37,676 nucleotides of DNA from Erysipelotrichaceae bacterium OttesenSCG-928-M19 (GCA_030265585.1 JAJDGJ010000011.1:1-37676); one strand, 5' to 3'. Positions 19,446 through 29,253 are shown, counted from the first letter of the stretch. A program made the numbers and translations. Notes: a model not told the origin generated them from the sequence alone.

Positions 19446-20867
19446 ATGGAATCAGCAGCTTTACATACTGATTTTTATGAAATAAATATGGCGTATTCTT
19501 TTTTTAAGGATGGCATTCATGAAAAGAAGGCAGTATTTGAATTATATTTTCGTTCTAATCCTTTTGAAAATGGTTATGCTGTTTTTGCGGGGTTAGAGAG
19601 AGTTATTGATTATATTAATAATTTTAAGTTTACTACTGAAGATATTAATTATTTAAGGGAATTTGATTATGATGAGAGTTTTTTAACTTATCTAGAGAAT
19701 TTAAAATTTAGTGGTAGTATTAAATCAGTGGTTGAAGGAGAAATTGTTTTTGCTAAAGAGCCGCTATTAATTGTTGAAGCTAATTTAATTGAGGCTCAAT
19801 TAATTGAGACAGCCCTGTTAAATATTATTAATTTTCAAACTTTAATTGCTACAAAAGCATCACGTATTAAGAATTTAGCAACCTATCAAAGTCTTTTTGA
19901 GTTTGGCGCTCGTCGTGCTCAAGAAATGGATGCTGCTTTATGGGGAACAAGAGCAGCCTATATTAGTGGTTTTGATGGAACTAGCTTAGTGGAAGCAGGA
20001 CATCGTTTTAACATTCCACTTGTTGGTACCCATGCTCATTCTTTTGTACAAGTATACCAAGATGAATATTTAGCTTTTAAAAAGTATGCTCAATCAAATA
20101 AAGACTGTGTCTTTTTAGTTGATACTTATGATACATTAAAATCGGGTGTGCCAAATGCAATTAGAGTTGGTCAAGAAATGCCTGATAAAAACAACTTCAA
20201 GGGTATTAGAATTGATAGTGGTGACTTAACTTACAATGCTAATGAGGCACGTAAGATGTTAGATGCTGCTGGTTTTGAGCATGTTAAAATAACTGTCAGT
20301 AATGATCTAGATGAAGATACAATTGCTTCATTGCTACTTGAAGGTGCTAAGATTGATAGTTTTGGGATTGGCACTAAATTAATTACTTCTTATAATCAAC
20401 CGGCCTTAGGTGCTGTTTACAAACTAGTTGCAATTCAAGAAGATGGGCAATGGGTTGATGTTATTAAGATTAGTAATAACCTTGAAAAGATAACTAATCC
20501 AGGTATTAAAGATGTTTATCGTGTTATTAATCTAACAACTAATAAGGCTGAAGGTGATTATATGTGTTTAGAGGGCGAGGTTATTGATAATAATCAACCT
20601 TTAAAAATGTATAATGATAAAAATCCGTTTGTCTATAAAACGATTGATAATTATCGTTTGTTTAATATTCATGCTCAAATTTATAACCATGGTGAGTTGG
20701 TCTATAAAAAGCCTAATTTAGATGAAATACGTCAGTATCATCAAAGTGAATTGAACTTATTATGGGATGAACATAAAAGATATCGTTACCCTGCTCAATA
20801 TTATGTGAACTTTAGTTTAACTTTATATACAATAAAGCATGATTTGATAAAAAAATACCAAAAATAG
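19446..20867 (+). CDS. pncB: nicotinate phosphoribosyltransferase
   Basis: LHTDFYEINMAYSFFKDG, FELYFRSNPFENGYAVFAGLE, FGARRAQEMDAALWGTRAAYISGFDGTS, GTHAHSFVQ, GIRIDSGDL. Confidence 0.95.
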   Translation: MESAALHTDFYEINMAYSFFKDGIHEKKAVFELYFRSNPFENGYAVFAGLERVIDYINNFKFTTEDINYLREFDYDESFLTYLENLKFSGSIKSVVEGEIVFAKEPLLIVEANLIEAQLIETALLNIINFQTLIATKASRIKNLATYQSLFEFGARRAQEMDAALWGTRAAYISGFDGTSLVEAGHRFNIPLVGTHAHSFVQVYQDEYLAFKKYAQSNKDCVFLVDTYDTLKSGVPNAIRVGQEMPDKNNFKGIRIDSGDLTYNANEARKMLDAAGFEHVKITVSNDLDEDTIASLLLEGAKIDSFGIGTKLITSYNQPALGAVYKLVAIQEDGQWVDVIKISNNLEKITNPGIKDVYRVINLTTNKAEGDYMCLEGEVIDNNQPLKMYNDKNPFVYKTIDNYRLFNIHAQIYNHGELVYKKPNLDEIRQYHQSELNLLWDEHKRYRYPAQYYVNFSLTLYTIKHDLIKKYQK

Positions 20868-20899
20868 TAAAAAATACACTAAAAATTGCTAAAAAAATG

Positions 20900-20940
20900 A
20901 CAACTATTTATAATGACTATAAGTAGTTTGTTTTTTTTTT
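20900..20940 (+). terminator. intrinsic terminator of pncB
   Basis: acaactatttata-atgac-tataagtagtttgt imperfect stem followed by about 10 T. Confidence 0.8.
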
Positions 20941-21134
20941 GTATGTGAAGAAAAAAACTTACTATTAAAATATTAAATTATCCAATAATTTCATTGAAAA
21001 GTAGCGATATTTGCTTGTTTTATTGCTAAAAAAGCTAAAAAATGTGATTTTATTGATTTTATAGTCTTGTTTTAAAAGGGTAAATTTCGTAAAATAATAG
21101 TGTATGATTTGATAAAGAAATAGGAGGAAAGAAA

Positions 21135-21641
21135 ATGGCGTGTAATTGTAATGAAACAGGAGATAATAAGGCAATATTTGCAGAACTAGATGAGTTTATT
21201 GCTGCGAATAATTGTACTGATGAATCGTCATTAATTAATGTTTTACATCGTGCTCAACATCTTTTTGGATATTTACCACGAAATGTTCAAATTCATGTTG
21301 CAGAAAAATTAAATATACCTGTGGCAAAGGTATATGGAGTGGTTAGTTTTTATTCGTTCTTTACGGATACACCACGTGGTGAAAACATTGTCCAAGTTTG
21401 TTTAGGAACAGGATGTTTTGTTAAAGGTGCCGACAAGGTAATGGAATCATTTGAAAAGGAATTAAATATTAAAGCTGGAGAAACGACAGAAAATATGGAA
21501 TTTACTTTATCTGGAGTACGTTGTGTTGGAGCTTGTGCTTTAGCACCAGTGGTATTAATTAATGATAAAGTGTTTACTCATGTTGATCCAAGTAATGTTA
21601 AACAGATTCTTGAAGATTATTTAATTCAAAAAGTTGTCTAA
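21135..21641 (+). CDS. hydC: NuoE/HydC-like [2Fe-2S] subunit of NAD-linked hydrogenase
   Basis: LINVLHRAQHLFGYLPRNVQIHVAEKLN, VCLGTGCFVKGAD, GVRCVGACALAPV. Confidence 0.9.
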   Translation: MACNCNETGDNKAIFAELDEFIAANNCTDESSLINVLHRAQHLFGYLPRNVQIHVAEKLNIPVAKVYGVVSFYSFFTDTPRGENIVQVCLGTGCFVKGADKVMESFEKELNIKAGETTENMEFTLSGVRCVGACALAPVVLINDKVFTHVDPSNVKQILEDYLIQKVV

Positions 21642-21655
21642 AAAGGAGTTATAAG

Positions 21656-23527
21656 ATGAAAATTGATAGTATAAATACACTAAGAGAAATCCATCAAGAA
21701 AAACTGCCTTTATTAGCCCTAAGAAAAGCAGAGGCTAGTGTAGGAAAAGAAAGAGTATTGATGGTTTGTGGTGTAGCTGGATGTTTATCAGCTAACGCAC
21801 AAGAATTAATGGATGCTTTAAATAAAGAAATTAAAGCTCATAACTTGGAATCATTAGTAAGCGTTGAAACAACTGGATGTTTTGGTTTCTGTGCTGAAGG
21901 ACCAATTATTCGTGTTTTCCCAGATGATGCTTTCTATGTACGTGTTAAACCAGAGGATGCTCAACGTATTGTTGAAGAACATTTAATTGCTGGTAAGATA
22001 ATTGATGATTTACTATATTTAAATCCAGAAACACAAGAAAGAATTTTAAAGATGGAAGATATTCCATTTTACAAAAAACAATTTAAGATTGCCTTACGTA
22101 ATTGCGGGATTATCAATCCATTAAAAATTGATGAAACAATTGCTGGTGGTGGTTATTTAGCATTAGCTCAAGTTCTTGAAGAAAATAATCCAGAAAAAGT
22201 ATGTCAAGATTTAATTAAATCAGGACTTCGTGGACGAGGAGGAGGAGGTTTTCCTACTGGTCTTAAATGGGATGCTACTCGTAAATCAGAGGCTGATCAA
22301 AAATATGTAATTTGTAATGCTGATGAGGGAGATCCAGGAGCTTTCATGGACCGTTCTATCTTAGAGGGAGATCCTCATAGTGTCTTAGAAGCGATGGCAA
22401 TTTGTGGATATGCAATTGGTGCTAATAAAGGATTTATCTATATTCGTGCTGAGTATCCTTTGGCAATCTCAAGACTTGAAATTGCTATTGAACAAGCTAA
22501 AGAATTAGGTGTTCTAGGTAGTGATATTTTAGGAACAGGTTTTGATTTTGATATCGAATTAAGATATGGTGCTGGGGCTTTTGTCTGTGGTGAAGAGACA
22601 GCATTAATGCGTTCAATTGAAGGTAAGCGTGGTGAGCCATTTAATAAAATTGTCTTTCCATCAGAAAAAGGATTATGGGGTAAACCAACTTGTACTAACA
22701 ATGTGGAAACATTTGCGAATATTTCACCAATAATTTTAAAGGGTCATGAATGGTTTTCAAGTATCGGTAGTGAAAAATCAAAAGGTACTAAAGTATTTGC
22801 AATGGGTGGGAAAATCAACAATGTTGGTTTAGTTGAAGTTCCAATGGGAACAACCTTACGTGAAATGATCTATGAAATTGGTGGTGGTATTCCTGATGGG
22901 CATGAATTTAAAGCTGCTCAAACTGGAGGACCATCGGGTGGAGTTATCCCTGCAAAATTCTTAGATATCCCAGTTGAATATGATTCATTACTTGAAATTG
23001 GTTCAATGATGGGTTCAGGCGGATTGATTGTTCTTGATGATACTGATTGTATGGTAAATATTGCTAAATTCTATTTAGAGTTTACTTGTGAAGAATCATG
23101 TGGTAAATGTTCACCATGTCGTATCGGAACAACTCGCTTATTAGAAATTCTTGAAAAAATTACTAGAGGTCAAGGAACAGAAGAAGACTTAATTATTTTA
23201 GAAAACTTATCTAATGTTATTAAGGATACTTCTTTGTGCGGTTTAGGAAAAACAGCTCCTAATCCTGTATTATCTACTTTAAAGTATTATCATGATGAAT
23301 ATGTAGCTCATGTTGTTGATAAAAAATGTCCAGCTGGAGTATGTAAAGACTTATTACAAGTTGTAATTACTGATGAGTGTATTGGATGTACAAAATGTGC
23401 GCGTATTTGTCCTGTAGATTGTATTAGTGGAAATGTTAAGGAATTACATGTTATTGATCAAACTCAATGTACTAAATGTCAAGCTTGTATTTCACAATGT
23501 CCAACAAATGCGATTGTAACTATATAG
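21656..23527 (+). CDS. hydB: NuoF/HydB-like flavoprotein subunit (FMN/NADH, Fe-S clusters)
   Basis: SGLRGRGGGGFPTGLKWD, NADEGDPGAFMDRSILEGDPH, GAGAFVCGEETALM, ESCGKCSPCRIGT, C-terminal CIGCTKCARICP and CTKCQACISQCP. Confidence 0.94.
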   Translation: MKIDSINTLREIHQEKLPLLALRKAEASVGKERVLMVCGVAGCLSANAQELMDALNKEIKAHNLESLVSVETTGCFGFCAEGPIIRVFPDDAFYVRVKPEDAQRIVEEHLIAGKIIDDLLYLNPETQERILKMEDIPFYKKQFKIALRNCGIINPLKIDETIAGGGYLALAQVLEENNPEKVCQDLIKSGLRGRGGGGFPTGLKWDATRKSEADQKYVICNADEGDPGAFMDRSILEGDPHSVLEAMAICGYAIGANKGFIYIRAEYPLAISRLEIAIEQAKELGVLGSDILGTGFDFDIELRYGAGAFVCGEETALMRSIEGKRGEPFNKIVFPSEKGLWGKPTCTNNVETFANISPIILKGHEWFSSIGSEKSKGTKVFAMGGKINNVGLVEVPMGTTLREMIYEIGGGIPDGHEFKAAQTGGPSGGVIPAKFLDIPVEYDSLLEIGSMMGSGGLIVLDDTDCMVNIAKFYLEFTCEESCGKCSPCRIGTTRLLEILEKITRGQGTEEDLIILENLSNVIKDTSLCGLGKTAPNPVLSTLKYYHDEYVAHVVDKKCPAGVCKDLLQVVITDECIGCTKCARICPVDCISGNVKELHVIDQTQCTKCQACISQCPTNAIVTI

Positions 23528-23537
23528 GAGGTTAACT

Positions 23538-25292
23538 ATGTTAAATGTTTTTATAAATGGAAAAGAGTTTGAAGCTCAAGAAAATGAAACAATTTTAGAA
23601 GTTGCGACTCGTAATGGCTTTCATATTCCAACATTATGTCATTTAGATCTTCATGATATGGATTATTGTAATCATCCTGTATCATGTCGTATTTGTATGG
23701 TTGAAGTTGATAGTGGACGTGGTGCTGAACTAAAACCATCTTGTGATACTTTTGTTAGTGCTGGAATGAAAATTGAAACTGATTCAATGAAAGCTATTAA
23801 TGCTAGAAGAACAGTTATGGAATTAATATTATCAAATCACCCTCAAGATTGTTTGTATTGTACAAGATCAACTAATTGTGATTTACAAACATTAGCTAAT
23901 TCAATGAATATTCGCGATAATCATTTTGAAGGAAAAAGATCAAATCTAGGTAAAGATGCAACTTCAAAATCAATCGTTAAAGATTTAGATAAATGTATTT
24001 TATGTCGTCGTTGTGAATCAATTTGTGCGGAAGTGCAAACTGTTAATGTTTATTCAGCAATTCATCGTGGTTTTGAAACAGTGATTGCACCAGCATTCAA
24101 TGATTCATTACAAGATACATCTTGTACATTCTGTGGTCAATGCGTTAGTGTTTGTCCTACAGGAGCTTTAACTGAAGTTAGTCATGTTGATCGTGTATGG
24201 AATAAGTTAAATGATCCAGAAAGTATTGTTATTGTCCAAACAGCACCAGCTGTTAGAGTTGCCTTAGGTGAAGAGTTTGATGGTGAGCCAGGAACAGTTT
24301 CAACTGGTAAAATGGTTAGTGCTTTAAAACGTATGGGATTCAATTATGTTTTTGATACTAACTGGGGTGCCGATTTAACAATCATGGAAGAAGCAAATGA
24401 AGTTGTAGAGAGATTAAATGGCAATGGTCGTTTACCAATTTTGACATCATGTTGTCCAGGATGGATTAAATTTATTGAACATCAATTTCCAAGTTTAATT
24501 GATGTGCCATCTACATGTAAGTCTCCACATGAAATGCAAGGTGCTATTACAAAAACTTATTTTGCGAACAAACTAGGAATTGATCCAGCAAAAATTTACA
24601 TGGTTTCAGTAATGCCATGTGTAGCTAAAAAATTCGAAGCGGCTCGTGAAGAATTATCTGTTGATGGTTTAGCTGATGTTGATGCAGTTATTACAACTCG
24701 TGAGTTAGGTTCAATGATTAAGGAAGCTGGTATTAATTATTTAGGTCTTGAAGATGAAGATTTTGATCATCCACTAGGTGAGAGTACTGGTGCTGCAGCA
24801 ATCTTTGGAGCAACAGGTGGTGTCTTAGAGGCTGCATTAAGAACAGCTGCTGGATGGCTTACTAATGATAGTGCACCAACATTAGATTATAAGGATGTTC
24901 GTGGACTTGAAGGCATAAAGGAAGCAACTTTAAAGATTAATGATCTTGAGTTAAAAGTTGCAGCAGCAAGTGGTTTAGGAAATACTCGTACTTTACTTGA
25001 AAAAATTGAATCAGGTGAAAATGAATACGATGTGATAGAAATAATGGCTTGCCCTGGTGGTTGTATCGCTGGTGGTGGTCAACCATATAATCATGGTAAT
25101 CGTGAAATTATTAAAGCACGTATGGAATCAATTTATGAAATTGATGTAGATAAAGAAATCCGTGAATCTCATAAAAATCCAGATATTGTTAAAATATATG
25201 ATGAGTACTTAAGTAAACCAGGTAGTGAAGTTGCTCATAAGTTATTACACACACATTATATTAAGCGTGACTTAATTGATAAAGATTGTTAA
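23538..25292 (+). CDS. hydA: [FeFe] hydrogenase catalytic subunit
   Basis: H-cluster motifs TSCCPGWIKF, VMPCVAKKFEA, MACPGGCIAGGGQP; N-terminal 2Fe-2S, His/Cys cluster and ferredoxin clusters. Confidence 0.95.
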   Translation: MLNVFINGKEFEAQENETILEVATRNGFHIPTLCHLDLHDMDYCNHPVSCRICMVEVDSGRGAELKPSCDTFVSAGMKIETDSMKAINARRTVMELILSNHPQDCLYCTRSTNCDLQTLANSMNIRDNHFEGKRSNLGKDATSKSIVKDLDKCILCRRCESICAEVQTVNVYSAIHRGFETVIAPAFNDSLQDTSCTFCGQCVSVCPTGALTEVSHVDRVWNKLNDPESIVIVQTAPAVRVALGEEFDGEPGTVSTGKMVSALKRMGFNYVFDTNWGADLTIMEEANEVVERLNGNGRLPILTSCCPGWIKFIEHQFPSLIDVPSTCKSPHEMQGAITKTYFANKLGIDPAKIYMVSVMPCVAKKFEAAREELSVDGLADVDAVITTRELGSMIKEAGINYLGLEDEDFDHPLGESTGAAAIFGATGGVLEAALRTAAGWLTNDSAPTLDYKDVRGLEGIKEATLKINDLELKVAAASGLGNTRTLLEKIESGENEYDVIEIMACPGGCIAGGGQPYNHGNREIIKARMESIYEIDVDKEIRESHKNPDIVKIYDEYLSKPGSEVAHKLLHTHYIKRDLIDKDC

Positions 25293-25311
25293 TTAATAGA
25301 ATTATTTATTT

Positions 25312-25339
25312 AGGAGATAGTAAATATCTCCTTTTTTTT
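25312..25339 (+). terminator. intrinsic terminator of the hyd operon
   Basis: AGGAGATA-gtaaa-TATCTCCTTTTTTTT. Confidence 0.88.
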
Positions 25340-25447
25340 AGTTTTAATACGCGTAGAAAAAGTGTCATCTGCTTGTATTAAGATAAAGATAATAGTATAA
25401 TAAAAATACAAATAGTCAACTATATGTCACAAAGAGGGGTGATTAAA

Positions 25448-26518
25448 GTGCTTAAAAAAGCGTTTGTTTTTATTGTTTTTATCTTCATGATATATGTTGG
25501 GTCAATAAATGTTTTGGCAGCGGATTGTACCGGTTATGAGAAGAATTATACAAGTAATAATATTACTACTAATTATGATTGTGAGACTAAGACATTAAAT
25601 ATTCAATATGATAATGATTTGAAGAGTATGATAAATATTAATAGTAAAATAAATCATCAGGAGATTGCTAAATATTTGATTACTGATCATGATTTTTATC
25701 TGTTGACAGATGATAATAAAATATTTAATGCAAAGTATACTGTTGAGAGAAATACAATTAATTTACGAGGTTTTAGACAACTTAATTATTATAAAGCTAA
25801 TAAATATTTAATAATTGATTTTTCTGCAAATAAATATGGTACAATTGTTTACTTTAAAACTAACAATAAGAATGTCAGTTATTATTTAAGTACCATTTCA
25901 AGTTGCTATCCACAAGCTAAAGATTGGCGTCAAGATGTTAAACAGAATTATATGTTGGGTAGTAAAAATGTTTTAATTTATAAAGAAATAAAAAATGATA
26001 CTATTTATGAAGCTGCTATTAATAATAAGCAACAGTTAATTTACTTTTATTCGTTCAATGATAAAAAAGGATTGTATACTGTAAAAAAATATCGAAACAA
26101 TAAATTAAATAGTTATGCTAAATATAGTAAATATAAGGATAGTTATGCAAAATATAATAGTTCTGGCACAAGAATACAACTTAATATTAAACGTTATAAA
26201 GCTTATAAAACAAAAACGTTTAAAAATTGGCGTCTTCCGCTTAAAGAAAATATTTATACTTACAATAGTGCAGAGAAACTTACAAAAAGGGTAAGTTATC
26301 GCTTTAAGAATAAATCAGCTACTAAACAGACAAGGTATAAACTTCAAGTTAGAGAATACAAAAGAAATAAGAAAGATCAATTGAAATCAAATAAATATGG
26401 TAAGGCGCATGTTTATGTCACAAAATACAACAATGGGAAAGCCCATCGTACTTACAAGGTTAAGTACAATTCTCAGGGGAAATGGGCGAATAAAACAATT
26501 GTAAAATTGAGAAAATAG
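25448..26518 (+). CDS. secreted, very basic Tyr/Lys/Asn-rich protein with YNS(x)GK-type repeats
   Basis: Signal peptide KKAFVFIVFIFMIYVGSINVLAAD; GTG start at 25448 preferred over track ATG (25424) because the gaggggtg RBS lies just 5'. Confidence 0.65.
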   Translation: MLKKAFVFIVFIFMIYVGSINVLAADCTGYEKNYTSNNITTNYDCETKTLNIQYDNDLKSMININSKINHQEIAKYLITDHDFYLLTDDNKIFNAKYTVERNTINLRGFRQLNYYKANKYLIIDFSANKYGTIVYFKTNNKNVSYYLSTISSCYPQAKDWRQDVKQNYMLGSKNVLIYKEIKNDTIYEAAINNKQQLIYFYSFNDKKGLYTVKKYRNNKLNSYAKYSKYKDSYAKYNSSGTRIQLNIKRYKAYKTKTFKNWRLPLKENIYTYNSAEKLTKRVSYRFKNKSATKQTRYKLQVREYKRNKKDQLKSNKYGKAHVYVTKYNNGKAHRTYKVKYNSQGKWANKTIVKLRK

Positions 26519-26546
26519 GATGATTTATTAATCATTCTATTTTTTT
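26512..26546 (+). terminator. intrinsic terminator overlapping the stop codon
   Basis: AAAATAG-g-ATGAT-ttatta-ATCAT-t-CTATTTTTTT; TAG stop (26516-26518) in the left arm. Confidence 0.8.
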
Positions 26547-26601
26547 AAAGTATGTCAAAAGTGTTTGCACAAAAAATCTACAAAAAGCGTTTGGACTATG
26601 T

Positions 26602-26607
26602 TATAAT
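26602..26607 (+). promoter_or_regulatory. extended -10 (TGTTATAAT)
   Basis: TGnTATAAT upstream of the 26637 gene. Confidence 0.5.
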
Positions 26608-26636
26608 AATACAAAGGTCTAGAGGAGTTGTGTGAT

Positions 26637-27524
26637 ATGATAAAGACAATCAAGAAACTTTTTTCAGTTGACGAATCAGAATTAGATTTTGATGAAATTG
26701 AAATGGCTGAGGAAAAGTCAGCTCAATATGAAAAGGAACTAATAAATAATCAAAGTAATCTAAACGAAACTAATAATCTTTTTAGTACTAGTCCCTTAAA
26801 ACAAGAAGATATTTTAAAGGAAACAGGCAATAAAGTCACAGAAATTAATAATGAAATAATTAGTGATGCTGATGCTTCTTTTATGAGACCAACTGATGAT
26901 TTAGAAATAGTAGATAATAGTAAGAATGATATTGGCAGTTTAGAAATAACTAATTCAGCAGTGCAATTAAAGGCATTAGATGAAGCAAACAGTGATGTGA
27001 TTACACACAATGTTGTTGATGCAGAACGTAAAGCAACTAAGAAATCTTTTGATTTTGCAAAAGAAATAGAAGAAGCGTATGAAAAACCATATACTGACTA
27101 TAGTGAAGATGAAATTGTTTCTAAACCAATTGAAAAAACAGTAGAAAAGGTAACTGAGGAAGAACTAGTTGATAAAAATAAAAATACCGATGAATTAGTA
27201 AATAAAGATAATTATGTATTAAAAGATATTATTTCACCAATGAGAGGTGTTATTAGAAAAGAAACTAATTCAATAAAAAGAGATGAAGAAGTTAAAAAGG
27301 CGCAAATTATTAAATTGCGAGAAAATATCAAGACAACTGAACTTGATCCAGATAATGATTATAATGAAACAATTCAATTTCCTTTTACTGATACTAAAGA
27401 TTTGGATGAAATTAATAATTTACCTAAAGAGGAAGCAAGAGATACTTTATCTGAAACAAGTAAATTTACTTTAATTGAAGATTCAACGGGAGAAATGCGT
27501 TTAGTAATAGATGAAGATGAATAA
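26637..27524 (+). CDS. acidic, probably disordered protein with a C-terminal ISPMRGVI motif
   Basis: ATG at 26637 with gaggag RBS (track start is a TTG at 26628); composition rich in D/E/N/K; motif YVLKDIISPMRGVIRKE. Confidence 0.65.
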   Translation: MIKTIKKLFSVDESELDFDEIEMAEEKSAQYEKELINNQSNLNETNNLFSTSPLKQEDILKETGNKVTEINNEIISDADASFMRPTDDLEIVDNSKNDIGSLEITNSAVQLKALDEANSDVITHNVVDAERKATKKSFDFAKEIEEAYEKPYTDYSEDEIVSKPIEKTVEKVTEEELVDKNKNTDELVNKDNYVLKDIISPMRGVIRKETNSIKRDEEVKKAQIIKLRENIKTTELDPDNDYNETIQFPFTDTKDLDEINNLPKEEARDTLSETSKFTLIEDSTGEMRLVIDEDE

Positions 27525-27528
27525 GAAT

Positions 27529-27549
27529 AAGTCCATAGTGACTTTTTTT
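27529..27549 (+). terminator. short-stem intrinsic terminator
   Basis: AAGTC-catagt-GACTTTTTTT, 4 nt after the stop. Confidence 0.6.
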
Positions 27550-27577
27550 CTTAATTAATAGAGAAAGGATAATAGAC

Positions 27578-28906
27578 ATGAAGTTTTTTTTAGTGGGTAT
27601 AAAAGGTAGTGGTATGGCTAGTTTGGCACAAATACTACTTGATTTTAACCATGAAGTAAGTGGTAGCGATATTGAACAACATATTTTTACTCAGGATATT
27701 TTAGAAAAAAGACAAATTTCAATTTATCCTTTTGATGAAAATAATATTAAAGAAGACATGATTATTGTTAAAGGAAATTCATTTGATGATGAACATCCTG
27801 AAATTAAAGCAGCTCATCGTTTAGGGCTAAAAATTTATAGTTATGTTGAGATGTTACGTCTTCTAATTGCTGATTATTATTCAATTTGTATTGCTGGAAC
27901 ACATGGAAAGACAACAACAACGGGTTTAGTTAAAACAATTTTGGAAGGCAAAGAAGCAACAGGTTATTTAATTGGTGATGGTCATGGTGAAATGAATCCA
28001 CAAGCGCTTAACTTTGTAGTTGAATCTTGTGAGTATAAAGATAACTATTTAAATTACTTTCCTGATGTGGCCTTAATTAACAATATTGAATTAGATCATG
28101 TTGATTATTTTAAGTCATTGGAGCAGTATATTGCCTCATTTGATAAGTTTGCAAAGCAAAGTAAACAATATGTTGTTATTAATGGTGATGATAGTAATTG
28201 TCAAAAGCTTACTAAAACAGAAAAGAATTATTATTTTGGTTTAGAGGATCATAATAATTTTCAAGCTAAAAATATTCTCTATAGTCAAAATGGTATTGAA
28301 TTTGATTTATATAGTGATTTTTATCAGGATAGTAAAGAGTATTGTTATCATTTTAAATTAAATTTATTTGGCCAACATATGCTATATAATTCTCTAGCTG
28401 CTATTGCCATCTACTCTTTGAAAAAGATTGATAGTGATTTTAGTTATATGGAAGCAATGCTCAATAAATTTCAAGGTGTTGCGCGACGATTTGAGGAGAT
28501 TAAGCAAGGAAGTAATATTTTTATTGATGACTATGCTCATCATCCAACAGCTATTGATTTAATGATTGATACGGTAAAACAAAAATATCCTAATAAGAAA
28601 ATAGTTGCTTTTTTCAAACCAGATCGCTATTCACGTATTTATGAATTTGGACAAGAAATTGCTAAAGCATTACAAAAAGCGGATGAAGTTTATCTTTTTG
28701 AGTTTCCTAGTACTTCCCAAAAAGAAGAGGGAATCGATATAGATATGAGTTATGTTTTACAATATCTTGAAAAAGGTAAAATTATTAATGAAGATTTAAT
28801 GAGTGCAAGACTTTTTATTGATTATCAAGATACTGTTTTCTTAATGATGTCTAGTAAAAATGTTTATGATTTTAGAGAATTATTAATAGCTAATCTAAAA
28901 GATTAG
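27578..28906 (+). CDS. murC: UDP-N-acetylmuramate--L-alanine ligase
   Basis: FFLVGIKGSGMASLAQIL, VSGSDIEQHIFTQ, IAGTHGKTTTTGLV, IDDYAHHPTAI, FKPDRYSRI. Confidence 0.92.
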   Translation: MKFFLVGIKGSGMASLAQILLDFNHEVSGSDIEQHIFTQDILEKRQISIYPFDENNIKEDMIIVKGNSFDDEHPEIKAAHRLGLKIYSYVEMLRLLIADYYSICIAGTHGKTTTTGLVKTILEGKEATGYLIGDGHGEMNPQALNFVVESCEYKDNYLNYFPDVALINNIELDHVDYFKSLEQYIASFDKFAKQSKQYVVINGDDSNCQKLTKTEKNYYFGLEDHNNFQAKNILYSQNGIEFDLYSDFYQDSKEYCYHFKLNLFGQHMLYNSLAAIAIYSLKKIDSDFSYMEAMLNKFQGVARRFEEIKQGSNIFIDDYAHHPTAIDLMIDTVKQKYPNKKIVAFFKPDRYSRIYEFGQEIAKALQKADEVYLFEFPSTSQKEEGIDIDMSYVLQYLEKGKIINEDLMSARLFIDYQDTVFLMMSSKNVYDFRELLIANLKD

Positions 28907-28911
28907 TTATT
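28885..28911 (+). other. hairpin spanning the murC stop codon
   Basis: AATAgCTAATC-taaaa-GATTAGtTATT; TAG stop (28904-28906) in the right arm; no T tract. Confidence 0.55.
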
Positions 28912-28938
28912 GCTTGAAAAAGAGCACTTTGGTATAAT
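28910..28938 (+). promoter_or_regulatory. extended -10 promoter for the ytxG-like gene
   Basis: TTGCTT (28910-28915), 17 bp, TATAAT (28933-28938) with TGG immediately 5'. Confidence 0.7.
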
Positions 28939-28958
28939 TAAAAAAAGGAGTTGTGAAA

Positions 28959-29252
28959 ATGGAGTTTTTAAGAATACTTAGTTATTTACTTATTTATATT
29001 TGTTTGCCGGCAGTGGGAATAGCTACGCTTGTCTATTTTATTATGTTGCTTAAACAAATGACAGGAACAATGAAAAAGGTAGATTCTTTAGCAGATAATG
29101 TTGAGCACAAATTAGAGCTGCTCGAAGGACCAATTGATACAATTGTAAATGTTCATGAAAACTATTTACGTGCTGTTAGTTCAGTAGGGGCAGCACTTAG
29201 TGCTGTAACGATGTTTGTTAATAGAAAAAATAAGAAAAAGGAGAAGAAATAA
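28959..29252 (+). CDS. ytxG: DUF948/YtxG-like membrane protein
   Basis: N-terminal TM then MTGTMKKVDSLADNVEHKLELLEGP; located between murC and a YtxH gene; RBS aaaggag supports ATG at 28959. Confidence 0.75.
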   Translation: MEFLRILSYLLIYICLPAVGIATLVYFIMLLKQMTGTMKKVDSLADNVEHKLELLEGPIDTIVNVHENYLRAVSSVGAALSAVTMFVNRKNKKKEKK

Positions 29253-29253
29253 G

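Noticed and set aside
20965-21174. 69-aa minus-strand ORF upstream of hydC
   Set aside because: F/Y/K-rich translation of AT-rich intergenic DNA running into hydC; no RBS.
22438-22701. 87-aa minus-strand ORF within hydB
   Set aside because: Antisense to a strongly conserved CDS.
23551-23739. 62-aa minus-strand ORF within hydA
   Set aside because: Antisense to a strongly conserved CDS.
26750-27010. 86-aa minus-strand ORF
   Set aside because: Hydrophobic antisense translation of an acidic low-complexity gene; no RBS.
27283-27474. 63-aa plus-strand ORF in alternate frame
   Set aside because: Shifted frame of the acidic protein gene; K/L/I-rich composition expected from AT-rich DNA.
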